DNA of 64,000 bases, from the NCBI RefSeq assembly GCF_002177115.1, contig NZ_MVAG01000193.1, positions 124,001 through 188,000 on the forward strand. The letters are read 5' to 3'. Within the stretch, counting starts at the first letter, position 1. The number at the start of each line of letters is the position of its first letter. Below the pieces are notes generated by a model. The model was not told where the DNA came from and made no database searches. It saw only the letters and a list, made by a program, of their open reading frames with translations. The DNA is from Chryseobacterium mucoviscidosis (GTDB lineage Bacteria > Bacteroidota > Bacteroidia > Flavobacteriales > Weeksellaceae). This document shows positions 53,909 through 63,069 of the stretch, in pieces. Made by a program: the position numbers and the translations under genes.

Positions 53909-54358
53909 TTATTTTTCAGAGATTAAAAAACTATTTCTTTTTTCACTTGCTTCGGTATAGCTGTTGAATACAAAAGTTTCTTTTTGGGTTATTTTGCCTT
54001 GATAAACTTTTGCACTAGGTGAGTTAAGATACTCGCCAACTACCTGATCTTCGATTCTGGCTTTTACTTCATCATCAATACGATTAAGTTCTTGGATCTG
54101 AGACACGATATTAGATTCCTGCATTTGACTTATTCTGTTTTCCGTAACGGATAATCTTACAAATAGGTATTGCATTTGAGGTTTGGAATGTGCTTCCAGT
54201 TTACGATCAATCTCATCAAACTGTACTTTCTGATTGGCTTTGATTTTAGCCATCATAGAATCAATGTGCGGATCATCCTCAGTTTTGAATTTTGGTCTAG
54301 GTTTTTCACAGGAAATAACACATAATACAGCTATTAGTGGTAATAATGTTTTTATCAT
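53909..54358 (-). CDS. Lipoprotein of unknown function
   Basis: 149 residues with a lipobox (LIAVLCVISCEKPRP), then a mostly helical charged domain rich in Gln, Glu and Lys. Co-transcribed with the secreted protein at 53527. Cell-envelope proteins on a defence island may be cargo of the element; no function is evident. Confidence 0.7.
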   Translation of the reverse strand: MIKTLLPLIAVLCVISCEKPRPKFKTEDDPHIDSMMAKIKANQKVQFDEIDRKLEAHSKPQMQYLFVRLSVTENRISQMQESNIVSQIQELNRIDDEVKARIEDQVVGEYLNSPSAKVYQGKITQKETFVFNSYTEASEKRNSFLISEK

Positions 54359-54834
54359 AAGTGATTTGTTACATCACTCAATCCCGAAAAGTGAAAGGTT
54401 AATAAATGCAGAAAGCACGGGATTAAACCATACTTGCTAGCAGAGGCTCTGACAAAGCCAAACGACACAAATAGGAATAACCCGTGCCATATAGCACGAG
54501 TCATAAACCATTTATTTTGTATCGTTTTTTGAAACTGTCAGATTTCTGCTAACAAAATAAAAGCTATGCTTCTGTTTTTCGATAAAATTTGAGGTGCTAA
54601 TATAAGAATTTTTGTAATTATATGACAGTCTGTTTTTTTTGATGGAAATGCAACGGTTCGCACATCATCACCCACAAAAAAGAGACTCTTATCAAAGTCT
54701 CTTCTATCTCTATGATCAACCTGTAATAGCAGAAACGTAGCCAATGCTCGCAGTATTTGGTGGTATAATGTGTAGAAAGTTTCAATTAACCGAGAACCTG
54801 CCATTTTGCCAAACTGCTTGTTGCGAGTTCATTT
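54359..54834. other. Non-coding gap with hairpins
   Basis: Contains a terminator-like repeat at 54677-54703 (aagagact/agtctctt) and an imperfect repeat cccgtgc/gcacgag near 54481-54500. An 88-codon minus-strand frame (54538-54804) lacks coding character and was not called. Confidence 0.4.
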
Positions 54835-55848
54835 TTATTTTTTTAGATGTCTTCCATATAATTTTTTGAAAGATTCTATATTGGTAGACATATTTTCACT
54901 AACCTCTTGAATAGATATATTTATATTATTTATGTAAAGCTTGGTAATGTTTACTAAGAAGTAAGTCCAAAAAAAGAGATATTGAGCATGTGAATAGGTT
55001 TGAAGGGACGCTTTACTACTTTTAAATGGTGAGAATGTATTTCCATGAAATCGTTCATTTCGATATGTGTATATTAGACCATTTACTACCAAATCAATTT
55101 TTTCTTTTAAATCAAAGAAATATGTATTGATTTGTGTACTATTTAAGCTATCTTCTAAATTAATGTTTTCTCCGTTTAATAATTTAAACACAATTCTTCC
55201 GACTTTTCTAGTGTCTTCTCCATTTGTAAGATTACCATATTTAGTATATAAATCTTTTAAAAGGTTATCTAGTTTTATATCTAGGTTACCATTGCTCATA
55301 GCAATTCTAGTATATAAAGGATTTGCTTTCGGATTTGTAATTGAATAATTATCTAACATTCTTTTTGCCAAATATTCATAGGACTGAGAAGGCATTAATT
55401 CCAAAAAGGATTCAACAGAGTTTTTAATATTCTGATTATTAGAAATAACATCGAACCAATAGTTAGATTTAGAATATTTTATCAAATCGGATGCATTTAT
55501 ACAATTCTGTCCTTTATGTAACTCGTATGCTTTTCCCATATAAAATTCCAAACCCTTCCATGAGAAATCAAATGCTAAATCCATTTTCAAGGGTAAAACA
55601 TCCAATGATTCAATTAAATAAGAAATGTATATATGGTAATCTTTATCAAGTTCATAAGGGTATTTTAAGGGTGCAAAGAGTTTTAATTTGTTGTTTGATA
55701 ATTTTTCCCTTATTCGTGTTAAAAAATAGAATTCAATAGGAAATAGAAAATCATAATTGTCATTTTCTAATCTAGGCTTCCAGGAATTCACTCTTTCTAT
55801 TCTTAGACTTTTATATTTTTCTGATATATTTTGTGTATTGTTAGTCAT
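54835..55848 (-). CDS. HEPN-like protein, candidate defence ribonuclease
   Basis: 337 residues, mostly helical. Near residue 265 it reads YTYRNERFHGN, an R-x4-H motif in the RNxxxH style of HEPN ribonucleases, followed by a helical bundle (YSHAQYLFFWTYFLVNITKLYI) typical of Apea- or RiboL-like HEPN domains. HEPN proteins are frequent effectors in anti-phage systems and cut RNA when activated. No adjacent antitoxin or sensor is obvious, so it may act alone. Motif-based call without database support. Confidence 0.55.
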   Translation of the reverse strand: MTNNTQNISEKYKSLRIERVNSWKPRLENDNYDFLFPIEFYFLTRIREKLSNNKLKLFAPLKYPYELDKDYHIYISYLIESLDVLPLKMDLAFDFSWKGLEFYMGKAYELHKGQNCINASDLIKYSKSNYWFDVISNNQNIKNSVESFLELMPSQSYEYLAKRMLDNYSITNPKANPLYTRIAMSNGNLDIKLDNLLKDLYTKYGNLTNGEDTRKVGRIVFKLLNGENINLEDSLNSTQINTYFFDLKEKIDLVVNGLIYTYRNERFHGNTFSPFKSSKASLQTYSHAQYLFFWTYFLVNITKLYINNINISIQEVSENMSTNIESFKKLYGRHLKK

Positions 55849-57012
55849 GTAATTTTAACTGTTTTAATTTGCAGAGCATTTTTAAAATAACGTACAACTT
55901 TCTAATTTACGTATTGCATCAATAATAACAATAGATATTTCCGCAATTTTTTTAATCTTTATGAATTAGTATAGATAATAATTTGATTCTTCAGTAATAA
56001 TAACGGATGGAGTTTTTTTATGCTTTTTTGTGTAGGCGCATATTTATACTATTTTTCATTAAAACGCACTACATGGAAATTATATCATATCTGTACTGCG
56101 ACTGAGGATATGACTCTATCTGCAATAGTTTTATAGTAATTTACAATTTCCTTTTTTATTATACATTCGCTGTAAACTACAAAATTTGATTCATTTTGTA
56201 AATTATTACAAGTCTATTGTGACTTAGGTAAGTAATCTTTACTGTTTTTGGCGGGTGTAGAAAAATAATTTTTTTACGGACATACTTTTGTCAATATATA
56301 TCTGCCAATTTACCCAAAAAAACAAAAAAGTCCCTAAAAGAACGAGGGATTTTAGAAACACAGAGGATGAAAAAATAAATTTTCAGACACTATTTTATTA
56401 TATTCTTTTAATATCTGCAATCTGTAAACTAGCATGAAAAGAGGTGTTCTCGAAGTTTCTGCAACATAGTACCTATATATATCATTCATATCTATCATTA
56501 TATCTATAAATACATCTAACAACCCTAAATTAACTTTTCGGGTGACTGTGATAGTTTTTTTTCTGCGTAGTCCGAGAAAGTGTTTAATACATAGGTTACT
56601 ATTTACACCAACCCCGTCAAAATTTAGTATATAAAAGTATCCCCTATGCTAAAACTCAAAATTTTTGTATAGGCATCGGGACGATGGGTACTAATTCCGT
56701 TTGGTATGGGGTTAAAAGATCTTTTTTTGATCCGCCCCTGCCTGCATAATGTTATTTTTTGACACCTGTTTTTGTTTTCCTGCGTTCCGAGTGGTTAAAA
56801 AGATTTTAACAAGTGTTGATATTTTGGTTGAAAAGTGCTGTAAACACTTGTATTTATGGGGTTTTTGTTGTATATTTATGCTGTACTTTACTACTTAAAA
56901 CAGCCTTGTTTCTTTATGTACAAGGTTCAATATAAAACAAAAAATGCCTAGAAGTGCGGGAACACAACTAGGCGAATCAATAAATTTTAAATCACGCTTA
57001 AAACTTATCAAC
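55849..57012. other. Long non-coding region upstream of ardA
   Basis: Over 1.1 kb without a credible gene. The first ~700 bp are AT-rich and featureless by eye. From about 56600 base composition rises and inverted repeats appear: aacccc (56610) with ggggtt (56708), caagtgtt with aacacttg (56808-56853), and gcctag with ctaggc (56945-56973). It could hold structured RNA, an origin or regulatory DNA for ardA. Confidence 0.45.
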
Positions 57013-57540
57013 ATGACAAATTTACGAAATTGTCTTGATACTGCTAGTATCTATGTATCAACGTACGCCAAGTACAACAATTCAAGCCTTTACGGTAAAT
57101 GGTTAAATCTCGGAGACTATTCGGATTATGAAGATCTTTTAGAAACAATGCGGGAACTACACAAAGACGAATCAGATCCAGAGTTCATGCTTTCCGATTA
57201 CGAAAACTGCGAACTGTTTGAAAAACTCGGATTGATTAGCGAATGCCATTTATCACCTGAGATTTACAAAATAGCGCAGCAAATAGATGATTCGGGACAT
57301 AATATCGAAGTTTTTATAGCTTGTATTGATTGTCTTGGCCGAATGGATTTTCAAAGCCTGTACGAATATGTAAACAATTTTTATTACGGTGAATTTTCGA
57401 GTGATGAAGATTTTGTACAATACTTATATGAAGATGATACGTTTAATATTCCTAATTGGGTTGTGATTGATTGGAGCGCAACCGCACGGAGTATAATGTT
57501 TGATTATTTTGAAAGTGACGGACATTATTTCCGTTCATAG
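57013..57540 (+). CDS. ardA: Antirestriction protein ArdA
   Basis: 175 residues from the ATG at 57013. SIYVSTYAKYNNSSLYGKWLNLGDYSDYEDLLE then ELHKDESDPEFMLSDYE match ArdA, and the acidic composition fits its role as a DNA mimic that blocks type I restriction complexes. It protects incoming mobile DNA. It is the last gene of element A, 113 nt before the right direct repeat. The longer frame from 56944 covers a hairpin and is less likely. Confidence 0.92.
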   Translation: MTNLRNCLDTASIYVSTYAKYNNSSLYGKWLNLGDYSDYEDLLETMRELHKDESDPEFMLSDYENCELFEKLGLISECHLSPEIYKIAQQIDDSGHNIEVFIACIDCLGRMDFQSLYEYVNNFYYGEFSSDEDFVQYLYEDDTFNIPNWVVIDWSATARSIMFDYFESDGHYFRS

Positions 57541-57587
57541 AATATAATTAGATTAAGATACATTCAAATAAGTTAAAATATTTCAAG

Positions 57588-57610
57588 TCGGGAACAAAGT
57601 CGGGAGTAAA
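57588..57610. promoter_or_regulatory. Possible integrase arm-binding motifs, right end
   Basis: Two tandem 11-bp words (tcgggaacaaa, tcgggagtaaa) 12 bp apart, matching the single word at 41192 near the other end of the element. Confidence 0.4.
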
Positions 57611-57618
57611 AAAATAAA

Positions 57619-57650
57619 AAACCTTGAAAATCAACCGATTAACAAGGTTT
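57619..57650. terminator. Hairpin before the right direct repeat
   Basis: Stem aaaccttg/caaggttt with a 16-nt loop. It mirrors the hairpin that precedes the left direct repeat. Confidence 0.6.
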
Positions 57651-57652
57651 TA

Positions 57653-57666
57653 TGTAGACCCACAGG
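57653..57666. repeat. Attachment-site direct repeat, junction of elements A and B
   Basis: tgtagacccacagg, identical to 41061-41074. It would be attR of element A and attL of element B. A third copy is expected beyond the right edge of the window. Confidence 0.7.
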
Positions 57667-57747
57667 GATTTTCACCTACCATTGCTTAAAGCCTCAATAA
57701 ATATATAAATTGTACATTTTCAATGAATTACTATTTTTATTAATTTT

Positions 57748-57778
57748 ATGATATTCAATAAATCTATTTGGATATCAT
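57748..57778. promoter_or_regulatory. Inverted repeat before integrase B
   Basis: atgatat and atatcat, 17 nt apart, overlapping a TAnnTTTG-like element (tctatttg). A possible operator. Confidence 0.35.
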
Positions 57779-57822
57779 AAAAAATGGCTGTAATTTTGGC
57801 TGTAATTTATTTTAATATTGAG

Positions 57823-59127
57823 ATGATAAATATAAAAAGAAAAATCAACATTGTTTTGGAGAAAAGAAAAAAAGACGGTGTAATAGTTAATCATAATGTT
57901 CCGATTTTCTTCCGTGTAACTTTCAATTCAAATAGAGTGAATCTTTTTACAGGTTTTCGTGTTGATAGAAATAATTGGGACGAGAAATTATCTCAAATTA
58001 AGAAAGGTATTTCTAATATTAATGGGGAAACTATTGAAGAGATTAACACTAAACTGAGTAATCTTGAGAATGATTTACAGGCTTTTTTCATTAAATGTCA
58101 GGTTGAAGATAGAATTCCTGATCTAGATGAATTGAAAATTAGTTTTGGACAGGTTAAAAATAAAGGCAATACAAAAGAGAAAAAAGCTATCAAAACTGAT
58201 GAAAAGGAAATGGAAATTGAAACTTTTTTCGATACCTTTGATAAATTCACAGATTATTCTGGAAAAGTAAATAATTGGACGATTGATACGTATAAAAAAT
58301 TTGACGCACTAAAAAATCATTTACTTTCATTCAACCCAAATCTTACTTTTGACAATCTCAATTCCGAAGGTCTTCCAAAATTACTTTCTTATTTTTCTAA
58401 TACGTTGAAGTTAAACAATGTTACAACGAAAAAGTATTTGAAAAATCTAAAATGGTTTTTGAGATTCGCTGTGAAAAATAATTATTGTGATAATCAATAT
58501 TTTCAACAGTTTGCACCAAAAATAAAAACGGCGGACAAAGTTGTGGTTTTCTTGTCTGAAGAAGAAATTCTTAAAATTAAAAATTTAGAAATCTCTCAAA
58601 CCAAAAAATATCTCGAAAGAGTACGTGACGTCCTTCTCTTTACGTGTTTTACAGGATTGAGATATTCCGATGTTCAAAAACTAAAAAAGACAGACATCAA
58701 AAATGATAAACTTTATATTGTTACCAAGAAAACGTCTGATTCCATCACAATTGAGTTAAATGATATTTCCAAAGAAATATTAGAAAAATATTCAGAAATC
58801 GAAACAGAAATGGCGTTGCCAGTAATTTCAAATCAAAAAATTAATGAATATTTGAAAGAGTTGGGACGTTTAGCCGAAATAGATGAACCGATAAATCACA
58901 CTTACTTTATCGGAAATAGTAGAAAAGATGACACCAAACCAAAATTTGAATATTTTTCTTCACATATTGGCAGACGTACATTTATTTGCCTTTGTATTTC
59001 AAAAGGAATTCCAATTCACGTCGTTATGAAATGGACAGGACATTCGGACTATCAATCGATGAAACCTTATATTGATGTAGTAGATTCCACAAGAGAAGTT
59101 CAAATGCAAAAACTTAACATCATATGA
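57823..59127 (+). CDS. Tyrosine-type site-specific integrase (element B)
   Basis: 434 residues from the ATG at 57823 (MINIKRKINIVLEKRKKDG); an in-frame ATG at 57784 would add a hydrophobic stretch. Catalytic residues appear in CFTGLRYSDVQ (Arg), SSHIGRRTFICLC (HxxR), KWTGHSDYQSM (His) and KPYIDV (Tyr). It lies 157 nt after the shared direct repeat and its stop overlaps the next start (ATGA). Confidence 0.93.
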   Translation: MINIKRKINIVLEKRKKDGVIVNHNVPIFFRVTFNSNRVNLFTGFRVDRNNWDEKLSQIKKGISNINGETIEEINTKLSNLENDLQAFFIKCQVEDRIPDLDELKISFGQVKNKGNTKEKKAIKTDEKEMEIETFFDTFDKFTDYSGKVNNWTIDTYKKFDALKNHLLSFNPNLTFDNLNSEGLPKLLSYFSNTLKLNNVTTKKYLKNLKWFLRFAVKNNYCDNQYFQQFAPKIKTADKVVVFLSEEEILKIKNLEISQTKKYLERVRDVLLFTCFTGLRYSDVQKLKKTDIKNDKLYIVTKKTSDSITIELNDISKEILEKYSEIETEMALPVISNQKINEYLKELGRLAEIDEPINHTYFIGNSRKDDTKPKFEYFSSHIGRRTFICLCISKGIPIHVVMKWTGHSDYQSMKPYIDVVDSTREVQMQKLNII

Positions 59128-60077
59128 AAATATCTGAACACCTTGATACAACACTAAAATTAGAAAAATCACTAAATAATTTAAACAGAGATAATCTATC
59201 AAAATCTTTGATTGATAATCTATTTGAATATTCAAAATCTTTGAACGAAATTGAATTTAGTGAATTATTTGAACACAAAAGACCTGGTTTAATTTACAAA
59301 GAATACAAAAATTCCATACAGAGATTGAAATTTCTTATTCATTATAAAAAGGATGTTTTAGGATTTAATAAAATTTCAAATCTAATAGATAAAGAATCTG
59401 CGAAAGAAAAAAGCGAATATGATTTTCACTATAAGCAATTACGTGAAATTAGTTCAGAAGAAAGAGAACTGAATTCCAAATTAGAAAGTTGGGCTTACAA
59501 ATATGCCAATGATTCAATTGAAATTAAGCAATTAAATGATGAATACGAAATAGTTAAGAAAAAATACAACAATGAACAAAATATTAGTTCTTCTTTGTAT
59601 CAAAAATGGGAATCTAAAAAACGTGGTTTGTCTTATCTTTTAAACATTAATCCTATTGAAATTACCAATCAAATTAATGAGATTGAAAATCAACTTTTAA
59701 GACTTGATCATTTCGAGAAATATTCCGAAAAATTGTTGAAAGAAGAAAGATTGGTTTATTTTATCCATAAAATTTTTGTCGAATTAAAATTAATCAAGCA
59801 TATCGGCTATGTGGAATTTTCTAATCAACTATTAGAAAGTAAAATAATGACATTGGAAAAAGAGCAAAAAAAAGACAGAAATATCGCTTATGCAATCAAT
59901 TGCATTGCAAATGAATTTATTTTACCTGAATCAGCCACTAATTGGAAAAAAGATATGGTAGATTATTTTGAAATAAAAGATTTTGAAAAGAAAATCAATC
60001 CTTCTGAAGAAAATAAAAACGAAATTGACAAGGAAATTGACGACATTATTTCTCTCGCAAAAATGAACTCCTTTTAA
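59124..60077 (+). CDS. Coiled-coil protein translationally coupled to integrase B
   Basis: 317 residues, highly charged, with long helical stretches (EISSEERELNSKLESW, EIENQLLRLDHFEKYSEKLLKEE). No signal peptide, membrane segment or catalytic motif was seen. The ATGA overlap with the integrase suggests the two act together, for example as an accessory recombination or partner protein. Family not recognised. Confidence 0.7.
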   Translation: MKISEHLDTTLKLEKSLNNLNRDNLSKSLIDNLFEYSKSLNEIEFSELFEHKRPGLIYKEYKNSIQRLKFLIHYKKDVLGFNKISNLIDKESAKEKSEYDFHYKQLREISSEERELNSKLESWAYKYANDSIEIKQLNDEYEIVKKKYNNEQNISSSLYQKWESKKRGLSYLLNINPIEITNQINEIENQLLRLDHFEKYSEKLLKEERLVYFIHKIFVELKLIKHIGYVEFSNQLLESKIMTLEKEQKKDRNIAYAINCIANEFILPESATNWKKDMVDYFEIKDFEKKINPSEENKNEIDKEIDDIISLAKMNSF

Positions 60078-60273
60078 TCTCATAAAATTGATTAAAATCA
60101 ATAAACATTTCAAAAAATCACATTTTGACACACTTAGAATTTTATAGAATCTCAAAATAGTTTAAAATATTATAATTTATTGAAAATCAGCACAAATAAT
60201 TGTGCTGATTTTTATTTTGAATTTTTCTGAATTTCAAAAACTTCCAAATTTTGTATCAGAAAATTTTAAAACA

Positions 60274-60579
60274 ATGGATACACAAAATTTATTATCAAAG
60301 CCTATTTGGCAAATGACGGGGGAGGAATTTTTGACACTAACAAAAACAGAAAACCAGAACAAAACAGAAAAGATTCAGTCTGAATCATCAGCGAAAGCAA
60401 ATCCAAAATTGGTTTATGGTATTCGTGGAATTGCAAATCTTTTTGATTGTTCTATTGCAACTGCAAATCGAATTAAAAAAAGTGGTGTAATTGATGGGGC
60501 AATTTTCCAACGAAACAGAACCATAGTCGTAAATGCAGACGAAGCCCTCAAATTATTTAATGACAGTGAGAAAAAATAA
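60274..60579 (+). CDS. DUF3853 family HTH-like protein
   Basis: 101 residues from the ATG at 60274. LLSKPIWQMTGEEFLTL, then VYGIRGIANLFDCSIATANRIKKSGVIDGAIFQRNRTIVVNADEAL is the DUF3853 pattern. It contains a helix-turn-helix (IANLFDCSIATANRIKKSG) and precedes replication genes in Bacteroidota elements. It is probably a DNA-binding regulator or excisionase of element B. Confidence 0.88.
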   Translation: MDTQNLLSKPIWQMTGEEFLTLTKTENQNKTEKIQSESSAKANPKLVYGIRGIANLFDCSIATANRIKKSGVIDGAIFQRNRTIVVNADEALKLFNDSEKK

Positions 60580-60626
60580 AACTCAGGTTATTCATTAAAA
60601 AAAATCAGGCTGTTAAACTGAAGTAG

Positions 60627-61796
60627 ATGGGAAAAGCTCAAAAACGGTATCAAACAGAAGCAGGTTCAGTCACGGTCTTTGATAAGGTCATCAAATATCT
60701 GAACCAAAAATACAAAGTCCGGTACAATGAAGTTGCTTTAGAATTTGAAATCCGTACCGAAAATGAAGATTGGGACGAACTCAATATCAATTCCTTGTTT
60801 ATTGAGTTGATTCAATTTGGGATTAATATCACTTTGAATAAGTTGGAGATTTTGCTGAAAAGTCATTGGATAGAGAAATACAATCCGATTGAAAATTACT
60901 TTAAAAATCTACCAAAATGGAACGGTGAGAATCATATTCAAAAGTTAGCAAATTACATCACGACAACCGATAATGCATCGTTTCAAAATCATTTTGAAAA
61001 ATGGTTAACGAGAGCGGTTTTGTGTTCACTAAAGAAAGGGTACGTCAACAAACAATGTTTCGTTTTGTTCAATACCAAACAAAATTCTGGAAAGACAAGT
61101 TTTTTGAGATTCCTGATTCCAACCGAATTAGAAAAATATTATACCGAAGATATTGGAATTGATAAAGATGGATTGATTTCTCTTTGTAAATCTTTGATTA
61201 TCAACATTGATGAACTTTCGGTGATGTCTAAAATTGATGTGAATACGCTGAAATCCTTTATTTCCAAAAATACTATTAATGCAAGATTACCTTACGACAG
61301 AAAATCGTCATTAATGCACAGAACGGCTTCTTTTTGTGGTTCCACTAATCGTTCTGATTTTTTAACCGATGAAACAGGAAGTGTGCGTTGGCAAATTTTT
61401 GAAGTGTTGGAAATTGATTTCAATTATTCTAAGGAAATCAATATTAATCAAGTTTGGGCTCAAGCATATTTCAATGCTTTTGAAAGAAAAAACTACAATC
61501 CGGAACTCACTGCTGAAGACATTCTGGAAAACGAGAAACGGAATGAAAAATACAAACAAATCAGTTTGGAGCAGGAAATTATTATCACTCATTTTGAAAA
61601 ATCTGAAAATAAAAATGAATTCCTCACTGCAACTGATATTATGTTGGCGATGAATAATGCTTTGGGAGTTCGGTTAAACATTATAAAAATCGGAAAAGCA
61701 TTAACGGTTTTAAATTATGAACGGATAAAACATTCCAAAAGACAAGTCTATGGTTATGTAATCAAACGAAAAATCGAAGAATCAAAAAACGAATAG
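60627..61796 (+). CDS. VapE-like (virulence-associated E) P-loop helicase/primase protein
   Basis: 389 residues. The VapE domain shows KNLPKWNGENHI, then the P-loop NTKQNSGKTS (residues 149-158), SLIINIDELSVM (Walker B-like), LPYDRKSSLMHRTASFCGSTNR and GSVRWQIFEV (sensor region). It resembles replicative helicases of phages and islands and probably drives replication of the excised element together with the TOPRIM primase downstream. Confidence 0.92.
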   Translation: MGKAQKRYQTEAGSVTVFDKVIKYLNQKYKVRYNEVALEFEIRTENEDWDELNINSLFIELIQFGINITLNKLEILLKSHWIEKYNPIENYFKNLPKWNGENHIQKLANYITTTDNASFQNHFEKWLTRAVLCSLKKGYVNKQCFVLFNTKQNSGKTSFLRFLIPTELEKYYTEDIGIDKDGLISLCKSLIINIDELSVMSKIDVNTLKSFISKNTINARLPYDRKSSLMHRTASFCGSTNRSDFLTDETGSVRWQIFEVLEIDFNYSKEININQVWAQAYFNAFERKNYNPELTAEDILENEKRNEKYKQISLEQEIIITHFEKSENKNEFLTATDIMLAMNNALGVRLNIIKIGKALTVLNYERIKHSKRQVYGYVIKRKIEESKNE

Positions 61797-62045
61797 TAGC
61801 AAATCGACTTACCTCAATTACCAACTTACCTAAAATCTTTTAAAACTATTATTAATAAAGGTTTTTCTAATAAGGTAACATTAAAATTTCTTCTTACCTA
61901 AGTTACCAATTTATAAACTTTGAAAAGGTAAATAGGTAGAAAAAGGTAACTGACAAAAATTAACCAAAACTCTTTCTAACAAAGACTTTGGTAGAAAGGT
62001 AAGAAGATTCTGAAAAAACTTACAAAACTTTAAAATATTAAAAAA
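61797..62045. repeat. Iteron-like region with many ggtaa/ttacc words
   Basis: The 249-bp gap between the helicase and primase genes carries at least eight copies of ttacc or ggtaa in both orientations (for example near 61810, 61827, 61878, 61896, 61926, 61948 and 61998), mostly as aaaggtaa or cttacct. It has no coding character. The position between two replication genes suggests an origin. Confidence 0.5.
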
Positions 62046-62933
62046 ATGAACTGTAAAACCGCAAACGAAAATATTAATATTAGAGAGATTTTGGATAGTT
62101 TTTCTCTTTTTCCAAGCAAAGAAAATTTGAAATCAGCATTTTATTTTGCTTTTGACCGAAAAGAACGGACACCAAGTGTAATCGTCAATTTTGGAAAAAA
62201 TACAGCTTTCGATTTTGGAACTGGCAAACAATACGATAATGTTTCTTTGGTTCAAGCCATTAAAAAGTGTTCGGTTTCTGAAGCATTGGAATATCTGAGA
62301 CAATTTGAATTTTCAAGTTTTGATAGAAATGACAATTCGAAAAATAAACAAAATTCTGATAAAAAATCAAAAACCAATTATGAGATTTTGGAAATTAAAA
62401 ATGTAGAACGTTCTTCACTTTTGAGTTATTTAAAATCCCGAAATCTGGAAAGTCAAAAATCGGATTTAAAGGAAATTTATTATTTGCTTCATGACAAAAA
62501 TTATTTCGGACTTGGTTTCAAAAACAATTCAAGCGGTTACGAAATCCGCAATAAATATTCAAAAATCTGTCTCGGAAAAAAGGATATTTCTACGATTAAA
62601 AACGGAAGTGAAACGTTGAGAATTTTTGAAGGATTTACGGATTATTTATCATTCAAAATTTTGGAAAAATCACTCGAAAAAGAACCTTCGGATTACCTGA
62701 TTTTAAATTCGGTTTCTATACTTTTCAAAGCTAAAACTGAACTTGAAAACCATCAAAAAGTTGAACTCTATTTTGATAATGATGAAGCTGGAAATTTGGC
62801 AACCGAACAATTAATCAATCTACATAAAAATATCACAGACGAACGTTTGCTCTACAAAAATCACAAAGATTTGAATGCGTTTTTGATGAATAATGAAATT
62901 AAAGAAGAACGTCGTCCAAAATATGGCAGATAG
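62046..62933 (+). CDS. TOPRIM-domain primase-like protein
   Basis: 295 residues. The N-terminal region (SFSLFPSKENLKSAFYFAFDRKERTPSVIVNFGKN) has the layout of a CHC2 primase start but lacks zinc cysteines. The TOPRIM domain follows with RIFEGFTDYLSF (Glu) and VELYFDNDEAG (DxD). It probably primes replication of element B with the VapE-like helicase. Confidence 0.88.
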   Translation: MNCKTANENINIREILDSFSLFPSKENLKSAFYFAFDRKERTPSVIVNFGKNTAFDFGTGKQYDNVSLVQAIKKCSVSEALEYLRQFEFSSFDRNDNSKNKQNSDKKSKTNYEILEIKNVERSSLLSYLKSRNLESQKSDLKEIYYLLHDKNYFGLGFKNNSSGYEIRNKYSKICLGKKDISTIKNGSETLRIFEGFTDYLSFKILEKSLEKEPSDYLILNSVSILFKAKTELENHQKVELYFDNDEAGNLATEQLINLHKNITDERLLYKNHKDLNAFLMNNEIKEERRPKYGR

Positions 62934-62939
62934 TGAGTG

Positions 62940-62999
62940 CAAAAAGTACCCAATGTTTACAAAAAGCGTGGACGCTAATTGTAAAATTGGAACTTTTTG
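62940..62999. other. 60-nt nested hairpin, candidate oriT or terminator
   Basis: Arms caaaaagt/actttttg, ccaat/attgg, tttac/gtaaa and agcgt/acgct nest around a GG loop, so nearly 30 bp can pair with few mismatches. It lies after the primase gene and 70 nt before the mobilisation genes. A T-run follows on the plus strand, so a terminator role is also possible. Confidence 0.55.
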
Positions 63000-63069
63000 G
63001 TTTTTTCCTATCGTCAAAAACGTCTTGAAAAACAAACTGAATGTTGATAAATAATAAATACACAAAAAT

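Noticed and set aside
54538..54804. 88-codon minus-strand gene
   Set aside because: Composition and codon use are not gene-like, and it overlaps terminator hairpins.
55849..57012. Retron or abortive-infection RNA locus
   Set aside because: No reverse transcriptase is encoded nearby, and no msr/msd-like pair of inverted repeats was found.
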